The notes: generated by a model not told the origin, from the sequence alone. A stretch of 64,000 nucleotides of DNA from UBA2336 sp036787955 (GCA_036787955.1 DAIQOI010000004.1:124001-188000), one strand, 5' to 3'; positions 42,945 through 53,019 are shown, counted from the stretch's first letter. Translations and numbers: made by a program.

Positions 42945-45257
42945 GTGACCCCGGAAAGAACCCATATCACCACCCAGGAAACAATAGACCTATCCAAGCT
43001 GCGATTCATTGTCCGCAGCAAGTGGATCTGGATTGTGCTGCTGCTGCTGTTTTCCAATGGCGCGGCCATTATCTATACCCGGTACACCAAAGAATTGTTT
43101 GAATCCGAATCGGAAATAAAACTTGATATTAAGCAGGATGCCACCGAATTGGGAATCCGGGACATGTTGCCTGAACGCCAGCAGGTAAACATCATTTCGG
43201 CCGAAATCGAAACCATCAAATCCAAACTCTTTCTGAGCAGGGTTATTGACTCGCTTAAACTTGCTGTAACTTACCTGAGCATCGGCAAAATACTGAATAC
43301 CGACCTGCACAAGGCAACACCCTTCACGGTAAGTTACACCATCCGGAATCCTGCTATACTGAACAGCTTAATACTTATTGAATCGAAAGAAAATAACCAA
43401 TATACCCTAACCATACCCGGATATAATAAACCGGTAACCGGAAAGTTTAATGAAGCCTTGAACACCGCTGACTTTTCCTTTGTTATCCGGCCCACTGATT
43501 TGAAGTTTGAAGCGCAAACCAAATACGCATTTGTAATCAACAGCCATGAGGCAATGCTCGATTATATCACCAGCAACCTTACTGTTGAACCATTGAATGT
43601 GAATGCAAATACCATTCGCGTAGCATTTAAAGACTCCAATCCCTTTAAAGCTCAGGATATAGTTAACGGCATCGACTCCATTTACCTGCAATACAGCAAC
43701 TCCCAGAAAAACCTGGCTAACCAGCAGAAAATAGCCTGGCTGAACAATGAGTTGAAGCGCCTTGAAGATCAGATGGAAGAATATGAGAGCTACCTGGAAA
43801 ACTTCACCCTGCGCAACCGAACGTACAGCCTGACAGATGAACTGAAAAAAACAATTGCCCAAATCAACCGGCTGGATTCACAACGATACGAGCTGAGTCG
43901 GAGGATAGCCGAAATAAACCGCCTTGGCAATGCTCTACAGGGAGAAAATTTTTTCATCTCCATATCCCAACGCGCATTGCTGCCTGAAAACGTTTTACGC
44001 AATCTGGAAAAACTGCAAGAACTGCAACTCGAAACATCCCGGCTGATGCTTTCCTACCAGCCCGGAACGCTCGCTTACCGGCAAAAAGAACAGGAAATTG
44101 AAACACTCCGAACAAAAATTGCCAACCAGATTGGCGATTTAAAATCGGACCTGCTGATGCGCCTGGCCGACCTGACCAGAGCACAGACCAAGCTGGAACA
44201 GGAATTTTCCGCCTTGCCCGACAAGAATACCCAATTTAATAAACAGTCGCGCTATTATAAACTGTACGAGGAACTTTACCTGGCCCTCATGCAGAAAAAG
44301 TCGGAATTCGAAATTACCATGGCAGGCTCCACCCCCGACTTTAAAATTCTGTCCACAGCTACCCTGCCCAAAAAGCCCATCTCGCCCAACAAACTGCTGG
44401 TATATGCAGCAGGCTTTGTTGTGGGTATATTTTTTTCCATCGTTTTCGTGGGCGTTGTATATCTGCTCGATGATAAGATAACCAGCATAGCAGAAGTGGA
44501 AAAATTCAGCGGGGTGCCCCTGTTGGGCACAATACCGGCTTTCCGCCGGCCCAATGGTAATAGCTTGTTTGTTCAGCGTTACCCGCGATCCATGGTAAGC
44601 GAAGCATTGCGCAGCCTGCGTACCAACCTTGATTTTATCAGGCCCGACGGCAACAACCGGATCATCGCCATTTCCTCGACCATTTCCGGTGAAGGCAAAT
44701 CTTTCATTGCATCCAACCTGGGTGGCATGCTGGCCATGTCGGGTAAGAAAGTAATACTTCTGGATGTGGACATGCGAAAGCCTCCCTCCCTGAAAGAGGA
44801 GGGAATGATAAATGACAAAGGCATCAGCACCATTCTTATCCGTAAACATTCCTGGGCAGAGTGTCTGCGCCATACCTCCGTTGAGAACTTTCATTATATC
44901 CCACCCGGACCGCAGCCACCCAACCCGGCCGAACTTCTGCTCCATGGGGAATTCCGATCCCTGCTGGATGACCTGAAAAGAACCTACGATTTTATTTTGA
45001 TGGACACCCCTCCTATAGGACTGGTAACCGATGGCATCATGCCCATCCGGCAAAGTGATGTAGCTATCTATGTATTCCGGGCCAACTATTCCAGAAAGGA
45101 ATTTTTCAATACCCTTAAACGCATCATCCGAATACATAAATTTCCGCACCTTACCGCTGTGCTCAACGCCTTGCCCGCCTCATCCCACAGCGGCTATGGA
45201 TACTATGAAGACCCGCAACCGAAAGCATTTAAAAAGTTGTTCAGAAAAAGTGATTAA
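42945..45257 (+). CDS. Wzc-like polysaccharide copolymerase with tyrosine kinase domain
   Basis: 770 residues. Two transmembrane helices (about 26-46 and 485-507) flank a large periplasmic region with coiled-coil segments, the chain-length determinant part. The cytosolic C-terminal BY-kinase domain has Walker A SGEGKS (581-586), Walker A' LLDVDMR (605-611) and Walker B ILMDTPP (684-690). The Tyr-rich tail is short (three Tyr at 751-754). It controls polymer length and export by autophosphorylation cycles with the CpsB-type phosphatase next to it. Start is GTG, 5 bases after the export gene. Confidence 0.93.
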   Translation: MTPERTHITTQETIDLSKLRFIVRSKWIWIVLLLLFSNGAAIIYTRYTKELFESESEIKLDIKQDATELGIRDMLPERQQVNIISAEIETIKSKLFLSRVIDSLKLAVTYLSIGKILNTDLHKATPFTVSYTIRNPAILNSLILIESKENNQYTLTIPGYNKPVTGKFNEALNTADFSFVIRPTDLKFEAQTKYAFVINSHEAMLDYITSNLTVEPLNVNANTIRVAFKDSNPFKAQDIVNGIDSIYLQYSNSQKNLANQQKIAWLNNELKRLEDQMEEYESYLENFTLRNRTYSLTDELKKTIAQINRLDSQRYELSRRIAEINRLGNALQGENFFISISQRALLPENVLRNLEKLQELQLETSRLMLSYQPGTLAYRQKEQEIETLRTKIANQIGDLKSDLLMRLADLTRAQTKLEQEFSALPDKNTQFNKQSRYYKLYEELYLALMQKKSEFEITMAGSTPDFKILSTATLPKKPISPNKLLVYAAGFVVGIFFSIVFVGVVYLLDDKITSIAEVEKFSGVPLLGTIPAFRRPNGNSLFVQRYPRSMVSEALRSLRTNLDFIRPDGNNRIIAISSTISGEGKSFIASNLGGMLAMSGKKVILLDVDMRKPPSLKEEGMINDKGISTILIRKHSWAECLRHTSVENFHYIPPGPQPPNPAELLLHGEFRSLLDDLKRTYDFILMDTPPIGLVTDGIMPIRQSDVAIYVFRANYSRKEFFNTLKRIIRIHKFPHLTAVLNALPASSHSGYGYYEDPQPKAFKKLFRKSD

Positions 45258-45972
45258 CTGGTTTAAAAAACAACCTCTGCTCAATACGCTGGGCACTGAT
45301 ATGCACTCGCACCTGTTGCCCGGACTGGATGATGGTGTTCAAAGTTTTGAAGAAGCTGCGCAGGTAATAGAAAAAATGAAAGAACTCGGTTTCTCAAAAC
45401 TCATCACCACCCCGCACATCATGAGCGATGCATACCGCAATACCCCAGAAGGCATTGCGGCAAAATGTGATGCGTTGAACCTTTACCTTAAACAACACAA
45501 CCTGAGCATCGAAGTGCATGCAGCCGCTGAATATTACCTCGATGAAAACCTGACAGACAAGCTAGCCGCCAAAGAGCGCCTGCTCACTTTCGGCAACCGA
45601 TACCTTTTGTTTGAACTGAATTTTATGGTTGAACCACTCAACCTCAACGACTTCATTTTCTCCCTCGTCACCTCGGGCTACAAACCGGTGCTGGCTCATC
45701 CTGAACGCTACCTGTTCTACCAGCAGCAACCCCGAAAGCTGGAAGACCTGCTTTCGCGTGGCGTATTGATGCAACTGAATTTAACATCGTTAACCGGTTA
45801 TTACAGCAAAGCCGCTGCCGACCTCGCCAGGCTCATGATCGAGGAAAAATGGGTTCATTTTGCCGGAAGCGACTGCCATCATAATATGCATGTGCAGGTA
45901 CTGGAAGAAGCACTGAAATCCAAACCCATGCAGAAACTCTTATCTTTACCGCTTCTTAATCATACACTTTAA
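45250..45972 (+). CDS. CpsB/CapC-type tyrosine-protein phosphatase (PHP family)
   Basis: A metal-dependent PHP-fold phosphatase that dephosphorylates the tyrosine kinase. Motifs: DMHSHLLPGLDDG, TTPHIMSD, the HPERY segment and GSDCHH near the C-terminus, all family metal ligands. The chosen GTG overlaps the kinase stop by 8 bases and gives INWFKKQPLLNTLGTDMHSH (240 aa), resembling family N-termini; ATGs at 45196 and 45205 would overlap the kinase gene further. The pair resembles CpsB-CpsD control of capsule output. Confidence 0.9.
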   Translation: MINWFKKQPLLNTLGTDMHSHLLPGLDDGVQSFEEAAQVIEKMKELGFSKLITTPHIMSDAYRNTPEGIAAKCDALNLYLKQHNLSIEVHAAAEYYLDENLTDKLAAKERLLTFGNRYLLFELNFMVEPLNLNDFIFSLVTSGYKPVLAHPERYLFYQQQPRKLEDLLSRGVLMQLNLTSLTGYYSKAAADLARLMIEEKWVHFAGSDCHHNMHVQVLEEALKSKPMQKLLSLPLLNHTL

Positions 45973-45975
45973 TTG

Positions 45976-46956
45976 ATGATTGCCGTAACCGGAGCTACCG
46001 GCCTGCTGGGCAGTGCTATCGTGCAGCAACTGATGGCCCGGGGCCATACCGTTGTTGGCATCACCAGAAAAATAATCCCGGATAACGAAGCTCAGAAGTC
46101 AATTATCTGGCGTGAAGCTGATGTTACCGATCCCGTATCCCTGCACGAAGCACTTCAAGATGCAACGGGAGTGATACATGCCGCAGCACTTGTTTCTTTC
46201 AATCCGCGACACCGCAACCGGCTGATGCAAATAAATGTGACCGGAACCCGGAATATTGTAAATGCCTGCCTTAACCTGGGAATCAAGCGCATGGTTTATA
46301 TCAGTTCGGTGGCCGCACTGGGGCGGCAAAAAAATCAAACCCTGATACACGAAGATAACCCCTGGACCGACAGTGACCTGAACACCTGGTATGCAACATC
46401 GAAATACCAGGGCGAGCTGGAAGTATTCCGCGGACAGGAAGAGGGCCTCTCGACCGCCATCCTCAATCCATCAGTCATCCTCACACGCGGCAACTGGAAC
46501 AACAGCAGTGCACAACTTTTCAAATATGTATGGAAAGAAATCCCTTTCTATATAGAGGGCTCCCTCAACTATATCGACGGGCGGGATGCAGCCGAGCTGG
46601 CTGTAAAATTATTCCTTTCTGACATTGAAGGTGAACGCTTCATTGCCAGCGCAGGGGTGGTTTCGTTTAAAAAATTTTTCGATGCAGTTGCACACCGGCT
46701 TAATCGAAGACCTCCTTCCCTTAGGGTTTCAGGCAGCCTGCTGCGGCTCATCAGCGGTTTTGAACAAATCCGGGCCCGGCTGGGCGGCAACCCGCTAATC
46801 ACAAACGAAACCGCCCAGCTGGCCGGAAGTAATTTCAAATACGACAACCAAAAGATTATCCGGCGCTTTGGATTTTCATTTCAATCGTTTGAATCGACCC
46901 TGGACTGGTGTTGTTCGTATTATATGGAACTGCAAAAAAATCAAAATAATAGGTAG
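45976..46956 (+). CDS. NAD(P)-dependent sugar epimerase/dehydratase family protein
   Basis: A 326-residue extended short-chain dehydrogenase. The N-terminal GATGLLGSAIV is the Rossmann dinucleotide motif, the YATSKYQGE segment carries the catalytic Tyr-x3-Lys, and the substrate region (ILNPSVILTRGNW) follows. It could act as a dihydroflavonol reductase-like or a sugar epimerase; substrate is not decidable. I start at ATG 45976 rather than TTG 45973. It ends the EPS cluster as seen here, 3 bases after the phosphatase stop. Confidence 0.88.
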   Translation: MIAVTGATGLLGSAIVQQLMARGHTVVGITRKIIPDNEAQKSIIWREADVTDPVSLHEALQDATGVIHAAALVSFNPRHRNRLMQINVTGTRNIVNACLNLGIKRMVYISSVAALGRQKNQTLIHEDNPWTDSDLNTWYATSKYQGELEVFRGQEEGLSTAILNPSVILTRGNWNNSSAQLFKYVWKEIPFYIEGSLNYIDGRDAAELAVKLFLSDIEGERFIASAGVVSFKKFFDAVAHRLNRRPPSLRVSGSLLRLISGFEQIRARLGGNPLITNETAQLAGSNFKYDNQKIIRRFGFSFQSFESTLDWCCSYYMELQKNQNNR

Positions 46957-46961
46957 CTTTG
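46954..46961 (+). promoter_or_regulatory. Candidate -7 element for the TPR gene
   Basis: TAGCTTTG matches TAnnTTTG and ends 36 bases before the TPR protein start, a plausible leader length. It overlaps the last codon of the epimerase gene. No -33 TTTG is obvious. Confidence 0.3.
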
Positions 46962-46997
46962 CGGTAAATTATTACTTTCGGAAAAACCTTCCTGCCC

Positions 46998-48407
46998 ATG
47001 GCCAAAGAATACCGCAAGCGCGAGGATGAGGGGAACGAACTGATAAAACGATTTGAAGACCACCTGCGCAAAAAGAAAACTGATTTTTTTGACATCGAAG
47101 ACTTTGAAGAGATTGTTGAGTTTTACCTCATCCGCGCAAAATACAACCGTGCCCTCCAGGCTGTGAATCTTGCCATCACCCAGTTTCCGTATTCCGCGCA
47201 ACTGCTCACGATTAAGGCCCAGGTGCTTATTCAGCTGCAGGAATTTCAGGAAGCCATGCAGTTGCTGGAACAGGCCGAAAACCTTCAGCCCAATGATCCT
47301 GAAATTCTGCTGACAAAAGGAAGCCTGTTTGCAGCCCAGGAAAATTACGAACAGGCACTCACGTGCTTTGAACAGGCCCTCGATTATTCCGATGAAAAAG
47401 ATGAAATCTACTTCAGCATCGGCCTTGCCTATCAGCACATGGAGCAATATGAAAAAGCTATCCAGGCTTATAAACTGGCCATTGAGTACAACCTTAACCA
47501 TGAAGGGGCCCTTTACGAACTGGCCTACTGCCTGGATCTGACCGGTCAGTTGGAGAGCAGCATTGATTATTACAAAAAATTTATTGACGAAGACCCCTAC
47601 TCGGCTGCAGCCTGGTACAACCTGGGTATTGTGTACAACAAGCTGGGTCAATATGAAGAGGCGCTGCACGCCTATGACTATGCCATCACCATAGACGACA
47701 CCTTCGCTTCGGCTTACTTCAACACCGGTAACACCTATATGAACATGGGGCGCTACCACGAAGCCCTCGAAGCGTTTCAAAAAACCATTGAACTGGAAGG
47801 CCCCAGTGCAGAAGTGTACTGCTCAATCGGAGCGGCCTACGAAAGCCTCCGACAGTACGACCTTGGAATGAAATATTACCAGAAGGCTGCCAAGCTGGAT
47901 CCGATGTACGATGAAGCCTGGTTTGGTGCAGGCGTATGTCTGGAGAAGCAGGAAAAGTGGTATCAGGCATTGCACTTTTACAATAAAGCGCTGAAACTGC
48001 ATGCCGAAAACCCGGAATACTGGAAAGCCGTTGCCCATGCCGAATTCAAAGTAGGCAACATCATTTCCAGCATTGATGCATACGAAGAGGCATCGCGCCT
48101 GGATCCGGAAGATCCGGAAATATGGATGAACTGGTCGTATATTTATTACGAACAGGGCGACTACCAGAAGGCAGCAAATGTGTTGCTGCAGGGCCTGGAT
48201 GAACTGCCGGATGAAGCCGATCTGTATTACCGCATGACAGTTTATCTCATCGAGGCCGGACGATTCAAAGAAGCCTTTAATTATCTGGAAAATGCACTAA
48301 TTTTGAACTTTGAAGGACACGCTACGTTGTACGAGTTCTTCCCCCAACTCGAAACCCAAAAGGCGTTGTTCAAAATCATTGAACAATTCAGAAAAGAAAG
48401 CACGTAA
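46998..48407 (+). CDS. Tetratricopeptide repeat protein
   Basis: A 469-residue protein built almost entirely of about twelve TPR units (visible as repeated AWYNLGIVYNKLGQYEEAL, AYFNTGNTYMNMGRYHEAL and YCSIGAAYESLRQYDLGM). There is no signal peptide or membrane helix, so it is probably a cytoplasmic scaffold for protein-protein contacts. It overlaps the ComA-family gene by one base, so the two are co-translated. Its partner is unknown. Confidence 0.88.
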   Translation: MAKEYRKREDEGNELIKRFEDHLRKKKTDFFDIEDFEEIVEFYLIRAKYNRALQAVNLAITQFPYSAQLLTIKAQVLIQLQEFQEAMQLLEQAENLQPNDPEILLTKGSLFAAQENYEQALTCFEQALDYSDEKDEIYFSIGLAYQHMEQYEKAIQAYKLAIEYNLNHEGALYELAYCLDLTGQLESSIDYYKKFIDEDPYSAAAWYNLGIVYNKLGQYEEALHAYDYAITIDDTFASAYFNTGNTYMNMGRYHEALEAFQKTIELEGPSAEVYCSIGAAYESLRQYDLGMKYYQKAAKLDPMYDEAWFGAGVCLEKQEKWYQALHFYNKALKLHAENPEYWKAVAHAEFKVGNIISSIDAYEEASRLDPEDPEIWMNWSYIYYEQGDYQKAANVLLQGLDELPDEADLYYRMTVYLIEAGRFKEAFNYLENALILNFEGHATLYEFFPQLETQKALFKIIEQFRKEST

Positions 48408-49210
48408 TGAACTTTGAACTGAAAAACCTGCCTGAGCGCACCCGTAAGCCCAGGCAATACGGTTTTACCATGGCCATGGATAAAGGCCTGAGTGTACGGG
48501 AAGCAGAAGATTTTGTGTCGGCTTGTGCCGAACATGTGGACATTGTTAAACTGGGCTGGGCCACTTCGTTTGTTACACCGAATCTGAAAGACAAACTGAA
48601 AGTGTATAAAGAAGCGGGTATACCGGCCTATTTTGGCGGCACCCTTTTCGAAGCTTTTGTCATCCGCGATCAGTTTGACGATTACCGCAGGCTGTTGGAT
48701 AAGTACGACATGACCTTCGCGGAAGTATCGGATGGATCCATTGACATGGATCACGACAAAAAATGTGACTACATCAGCAAACTTTCCGAACAGGTAACCG
48801 TATTGTCGGAAGTCGGATCGAAAGATGCCGAAAAAATCATCCCGCCCTACATGTGGATTGAACTGATGCAGAAAGAGCTGGAAGCAGGCGCCTGGAAAGT
48901 GATAGGAGAAGCACGTGAGAGTGGCAATGTAGGATTATTCCGATCAACCGGTGAAGTGCGTTCCGGTTTGGTACAGGAAATCCTCACCAAGATTCCCTTT
49001 GAGAAAATCATCTGGGAAGCCCCGCAAAAAGCACAGCAGGTATGGTTTATCAAACTGCTGGGCGCCAATGTAAACCTGGGCAACATTGCACCCCAGGAGG
49101 TAATACCGCTCGAAACCATACGCCTTGGCTTGCGTGGCGATACCTTCTTGCATTTCCTGGGTATTGAACGAAAGAAATCGAACACAGCTCCTCCCTTCGA
49201 AGTGGATTAA
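48407..49210 (+). CDS. comA: ComA-family phosphosulfolactate synthase
   Basis: 267 residues of the (2R)-phospho-3-sulfolactate synthase family, which adds sulfite to phosphoenolpyruvate. The TIM-barrel motifs are visible: VDIVKLGWATSF, AYFGGTLFEAF, FAEVSDGSIDMD, VLSEVGSKD and WEAPQKAQQVWF. The family was described in methanogens for coenzyme M. In Cytophagales, where relatives also occur, sulfonolipid precursors are a plausible destination; this is inference. It is coupled to the TPR gene by a one-base overlap and followed 2 bases later by a DUF368 gene. Confidence 0.88.
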   Translation: MNFELKNLPERTRKPRQYGFTMAMDKGLSVREAEDFVSACAEHVDIVKLGWATSFVTPNLKDKLKVYKEAGIPAYFGGTLFEAFVIRDQFDDYRRLLDKYDMTFAEVSDGSIDMDHDKKCDYISKLSEQVTVLSEVGSKDAEKIIPPYMWIELMQKELEAGAWKVIGEARESGNVGLFRSTGEVRSGLVQEILTKIPFEKIIWEAPQKAQQVWFIKLLGANVNLGNIAPQEVIPLETIRLGLRGDTFLHFLGIERKKSNTAPPFEVD

Positions 49211-49212
49211 AC

Positions 49213-50151
49213 TTGCGCAGACCAGTAGATTATATCGTTCTTTTTATCAAAGGACTCAGCATGGGTGCGGCAGATGTGATACCCGGTGTTTCGGGTGGAA
49301 CCGTGGCTTTCATTACCGGTATTTACAACGAACTGCTGCACAGCATCCGCGCCTTCGACCTGGAGGCTCTGCGCCTGCTGCGTCAACTCCGTTTGAAGGA
49401 ATGCTGGAAAAAAATCAACGGTGCCTTTTTGCTTACCTTGCTGCTGGGCATCCTTACCAGCCTGTTATCGCTGGCACGCCTGGTCAATTACCTGCTTCGG
49501 CATCATCCCATCCTGCTGTGGTCGTTCTTTTTTGGACTCATCCTTATCTCGGCACCCCTGGTTACACGCGAAATTAAAAAATGGCACATCGGTACCATTT
49601 TGGCTTTTGTCACCGGCATCCTCTCTGCTTACACCATAACCGTACTCACCCCCACCCAGTCGCCCGACCACCTGCCCTTCATTTTTTTTTCAGGTGTATT
49701 GGCCATATGTGCCATGATTTTGCCGGGTATTTCCGGTGCGTTTATTTTGCTGCTGCTTGGTAAATACCAGTTCATGGTGAATGCCCTGCTGCAAATTAAT
49801 ATTCCGGTGCTCGCAGTATTTGCGCTCGGGTGCATCACCGGCATTATTTCCTTTTCGCGGCTACTCACCTGGATCCTGGATAACTATCACAACTTCACCA
49901 TTGCTCTGCTCTCCGGTTTTATGCTGGGCTCTTTAAACAAAATCTGGCCCTGGCGACATGCCCTGGAATACCGAACCACCGAAACCGGTGAGCGCGTTCC
50001 GGTTTATGATGTAAGTATCATGCCCTGGGATTATCTTTCGCTCACCGGAAAAGACCCGCAGGTTACCGGTGCCCTCATCATGATGGCACTGGGTGTGCTG
50101 CTGGTGTATAGCATTGAAAAGACCGCCTCACTGCTCAGAACAAGAACCTAA
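49213..50151 (+). CDS. DUF368 membrane protein, probable C55-P transporter
   Basis: 312 residues and about 8-9 transmembrane segments. The N-terminal GLSMGAADVIPGVSGGTVAF and the internal MILPGISGAFILLLLGKY are inverted-repeat hallmarks of DUF368. Family members (PopT type) recycle undecaprenyl phosphate across the inner membrane, a carrier for peptidoglycan and surface polysaccharides; this would fit the nearby EPS cluster. Start is TTG, two bases after the comA-like stop. Confidence 0.88.
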   Translation: MRRPVDYIVLFIKGLSMGAADVIPGVSGGTVAFITGIYNELLHSIRAFDLEALRLLRQLRLKECWKKINGAFLLTLLLGILTSLLSLARLVNYLLRHHPILLWSFFFGLILISAPLVTREIKKWHIGTILAFVTGILSAYTITVLTPTQSPDHLPFIFFSGVLAICAMILPGISGAFILLLLGKYQFMVNALLQINIPVLAVFALGCITGIISFSRLLTWILDNYHNFTIALLSGFMLGSLNKIWPWRHALEYRTTETGERVPVYDVSIMPWDYLSLTGKDPQVTGALIMMALGVLLVYSIEKTASLLRTRT

Positions 50152-50159
50152 ACCAAACT

Positions 50160-50897
50160 ATGGAAAAAGTATTCGGACTAATCGGATCGGCTGTAAGCCA
50201 TTCTTTTTCAAAACAGTATTTCGATGAAAAATTTTTTCGCGAAGGACTGCGCGACCACCGCTATGAATTGTTTCAGCTCCATCACATCAGCGAACTTGAA
50301 CAACTCGTCAAAGATACCAAAGGCCTTGCCGGACTAAACGTAACGCTTCCGTACAAGGAACAGGTTATACCCTACCTGGATGAACTAAGCCCCGACTCAA
50401 AGAAGATCGGAGCTGTAAACGTAATCAAATTCAAAGACGGCAGGCGGTACGGCTACAACACCGATGCCGATGCCTTTCACGAAACACTCGACCGCTGGCT
50501 ACCGGATAAAACCGGTATCACTGCCCTTATTTTAGGAACGGGCGGCTCATCCAAAGCCGTACAGGAGGCGCTCAACCGACTTAACCTTCCCTTTCACCTT
50601 GTCTCCAGGAATAAGGAAAAAGGCCAATACACCTATCAGGACCTCAATGCGCAAGTCATCAAAGAACACCGGCTCATCATCAACACCACCCCGCTGGGCA
50701 TGCATCCGGATACGGAAACCTATCCGCCTATTCCATACGAACACATCACCAAGCATCACTGGGTATATGACCTGATTTACAACCCGGCGCGCACCCTGTT
50801 TCTGCAGAAAGCCGAAATGCGCGATGCACATATTAAAAACGGATTGGAGATGCTGTACCTGCAGGCCGAAAAATCGTGGAACATCTGGAACCGGTAA
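50160..50897 (+). CDS. aroE: Shikimate dehydrogenase
   Basis: Reduces 3-dehydroshikimate to shikimate with NADPH in aromatic amino acid and folate synthesis. 245 residues, on the short side. Substrate-binding SAVSHSFSKQYF, the catalytic-Lys block NVTLPYKEQV, and Rossmann GTGGSSKAVQ are present; the C-terminal NGLEMLYLQAEKSW is the usual closing motif. It lies 8 bases after the DUF368 gene, probably co-transcribed. Confidence 0.95.
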   Translation: MEKVFGLIGSAVSHSFSKQYFDEKFFREGLRDHRYELFQLHHISELEQLVKDTKGLAGLNVTLPYKEQVIPYLDELSPDSKKIGAVNVIKFKDGRRYGYNTDADAFHETLDRWLPDKTGITALILGTGGSSKAVQEALNRLNLPFHLVSRNKEKGQYTYQDLNAQVIKEHRLIINTTPLGMHPDTETYPPIPYEHITKHHWVYDLIYNPARTLFLQKAEMRDAHIKNGLEMLYLQAEKSWNIWNR

Positions 50898-50957
50898 CCT
50901 GATTCCGAACCTTCGGTTTGTTCGTTGGCGTTTTTAGGCTGATATTTCAGCTGCGCC

Positions 50958-52982
50958 ATGGACTTTAAACTAGTAAGCGATTTCGAGCCTACAGGCGATC
51001 AGCCCCAGGCCATTGAACAACTGGTACAGGGCGTGCTAAATGGAGTGCCCCACCAAACCTTGCTGGGCGTTACCGGTTCAGGCAAAACTTTTACCATGGC
51101 CAACGTGGTGGCGCGCATTAACCGGCCTACCCTGGTGCTTAGCCACAACAAAACACTTGCCGCACAACTGTATGGCGAGTTCAAAAGCTTTTTTCCCGAG
51201 AATGCCGTAGAATATTTCATTTCCTACTACGACTACTACCAGCCCGAAGCCTATATTCCCGCATCCAATCTCTACATCGAAAAAGATTTATCCATCAACG
51301 AAGAAATTGAAAAGCTGCGGCTCAGCGCCACATCTGCCCTGCTCACCGGCCGCAGGGACGTGCTGGTAGTAGCTTCGGTATCGTGTATCTATGGCATCGG
51401 CAACCCCGATGAGTTTGGTAAAAACGTAATACGCCTGACAGCAGGCGAAATGCTGCCGCGTAACCGGTTGCTGTTTGCCCTGGTTGATATCCTGTACAAC
51501 CGAACTGAAGCCGATTTCAAACGCGGTACCTTTCGGGTAAAAGGAGACACCGTAGATATTTTTCTGGCTTACGCTGATTATGCCCTCCGCATTTATTTTT
51601 TTGGAGATGAAATCGAAGCCATTCACCGCATTGACCCTGTTAGCGGAAGAAAAATATCGGACGAAAAGACAGTTACCATCTTTCCTGCCAATCTCTTTGT
51701 TACCGGAAAAGAAACGCTGCACCAGGCCATCCGCGAAATCCAGGACGACCTGGTAGCACAGGTGGCCATGTTTGAGTCGGAGAAACGGCACCTGGAAGCC
51801 AAACGATTAAAGGAACGCACCGAATTCGACCTGGAAATGATGCGCGAGCTGGGCTACTGCTCAGGCATAGAAAACTATTCGCGGTACTTCGACCGCAGAA
51901 AGCCCGGTCAGCGCCCCTTCTGCCTGCTGGATTATTTTCCGGATGACTTTCTGATGTTCATCGATGAAAGCCATGTTACCGTTCCGCAGATACGCGCCAT
52001 GTGGGGTGGCGACCGTTCGAGAAAGGTCAATCTGGTGGATTATGGCTTCCGTCTTCCATCGGCACTGGACAACCGCCCGCTCACCTTCTCAGAATTTGAA
52101 GAACTGGTAAATCAGGTAATTTATGTGAGCGCCACCCCCGGAGAGTACGAACTGCGCAAATCGGAAGGCGTAGTAGTGGAACAACTCATCCGCCCCACCG
52201 GACTGCTGGACCCGCAGATTGATGTAAGGCCGAGCCGCAACCAGATTGATGACCTGCTGGAAGAAATTGACATCCGCGTAAAGCGCAATGAACGCATACT
52301 GGTAACCACCCTTACCAAACGCATGGCCGAAGAACTGGCCCGATTCCTTGACAAGGCCGGAGTGAAATGCCGCTACATTCATGCCGAAGTAACCGCGCTC
52401 GACCGCGTAGAAATACTGCGCGAACTGCGGCTGGGTGTATTCGATGTGCTGGTGGGCGTAAACCTGTTGCGCGAAGGATTGGACCTGCCGGAAGTGTCGC
52501 TGGTTGCGATACTCGATGCCGACAAGGAAGGATTTTTACGCAATCCGCGGTCGCTGGTGCAAACCATCGGCCGGGCTGCACGCAATGTGAATGGCTACGT
52601 GATCATGTATGCCGACACCATTACCGAATCCATGCAAACAGCCATTGACGAAACCAACCGCAGGCGCAAGGCTCAAATGGATTACAACCTTAAACATAAC
52701 ATCACTCCGCAAACCGTAATCAAATCGAAAGATGCCATACTGAAACAAACCAAAGTGGCCGACTCGAAAAAGACTACGAAAAAATATTACGTTGAAAACG
52801 AAGAAGCCAACCTGGCAGCTGATCCGGTGTTGGCCTACCTGAGCAAGGAAGATTTGATGAAAATGGCCGAACAAACCCGCAAAGCAATGGAAAAAGCCGC
52901 CAAAGAACTGGAATTTATGGAGGCTGCCCGCCTGCGGGATGAATACCTGGCCATTCAAAAGCTTATCAGTGAACGCAACTGA
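50958..52982 (+). CDS. uvrB: Excinuclease ABC subunit B
   Basis: The damage-verifying DEAD-like helicase of nucleotide excision repair. 674 residues: Walker A GVTGSGKT, the YYDYYQPEAYIP beta-hairpin that inserts at lesions, the DEXX-type FIDESH, helicase motifs V and VI (NLLREGLDLPEVSLVAILDADKEG-type and QTIGRAARN) and a C-terminal UVR domain (LMKMAEQTRKAMEKAAKELEFMEAARLRDE) that contacts UvrC. Sequence is full length. Confidence 0.97.
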   Translation: MDFKLVSDFEPTGDQPQAIEQLVQGVLNGVPHQTLLGVTGSGKTFTMANVVARINRPTLVLSHNKTLAAQLYGEFKSFFPENAVEYFISYYDYYQPEAYIPASNLYIEKDLSINEEIEKLRLSATSALLTGRRDVLVVASVSCIYGIGNPDEFGKNVIRLTAGEMLPRNRLLFALVDILYNRTEADFKRGTFRVKGDTVDIFLAYADYALRIYFFGDEIEAIHRIDPVSGRKISDEKTVTIFPANLFVTGKETLHQAIREIQDDLVAQVAMFESEKRHLEAKRLKERTEFDLEMMRELGYCSGIENYSRYFDRRKPGQRPFCLLDYFPDDFLMFIDESHVTVPQIRAMWGGDRSRKVNLVDYGFRLPSALDNRPLTFSEFEELVNQVIYVSATPGEYELRKSEGVVVEQLIRPTGLLDPQIDVRPSRNQIDDLLEEIDIRVKRNERILVTTLTKRMAEELARFLDKAGVKCRYIHAEVTALDRVEILRELRLGVFDVLVGVNLLREGLDLPEVSLVAILDADKEGFLRNPRSLVQTIGRAARNVNGYVIMYADTITESMQTAIDETNRRRKAQMDYNLKHNITPQTVIKSKDAILKQTKVADSKKTTKKYYVENEEANLAADPVLAYLSKEDLMKMAEQTRKAMEKAAKELEFMEAARLRDEYLAIQKLISERN

Positions 52983-53019
52983 TTTTCCCAAATTAATAAT
53001 CAGTTAACCGGCTAAAGTT

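Noticed and set aside
44139..45149. Long antisense open frame (336 codons) opposite the Wzc-like gene
   Set aside because: It lies wholly inside a well-supported kinase gene in the opposite strand and has no domain or signal; it reflects the codon bias of the true gene.
46941..47780. 279-codon minus-strand frame over the TPR gene
   Set aside because: Shadow of TPR coding repeats; the Gln/Val-rich protein has no motif.
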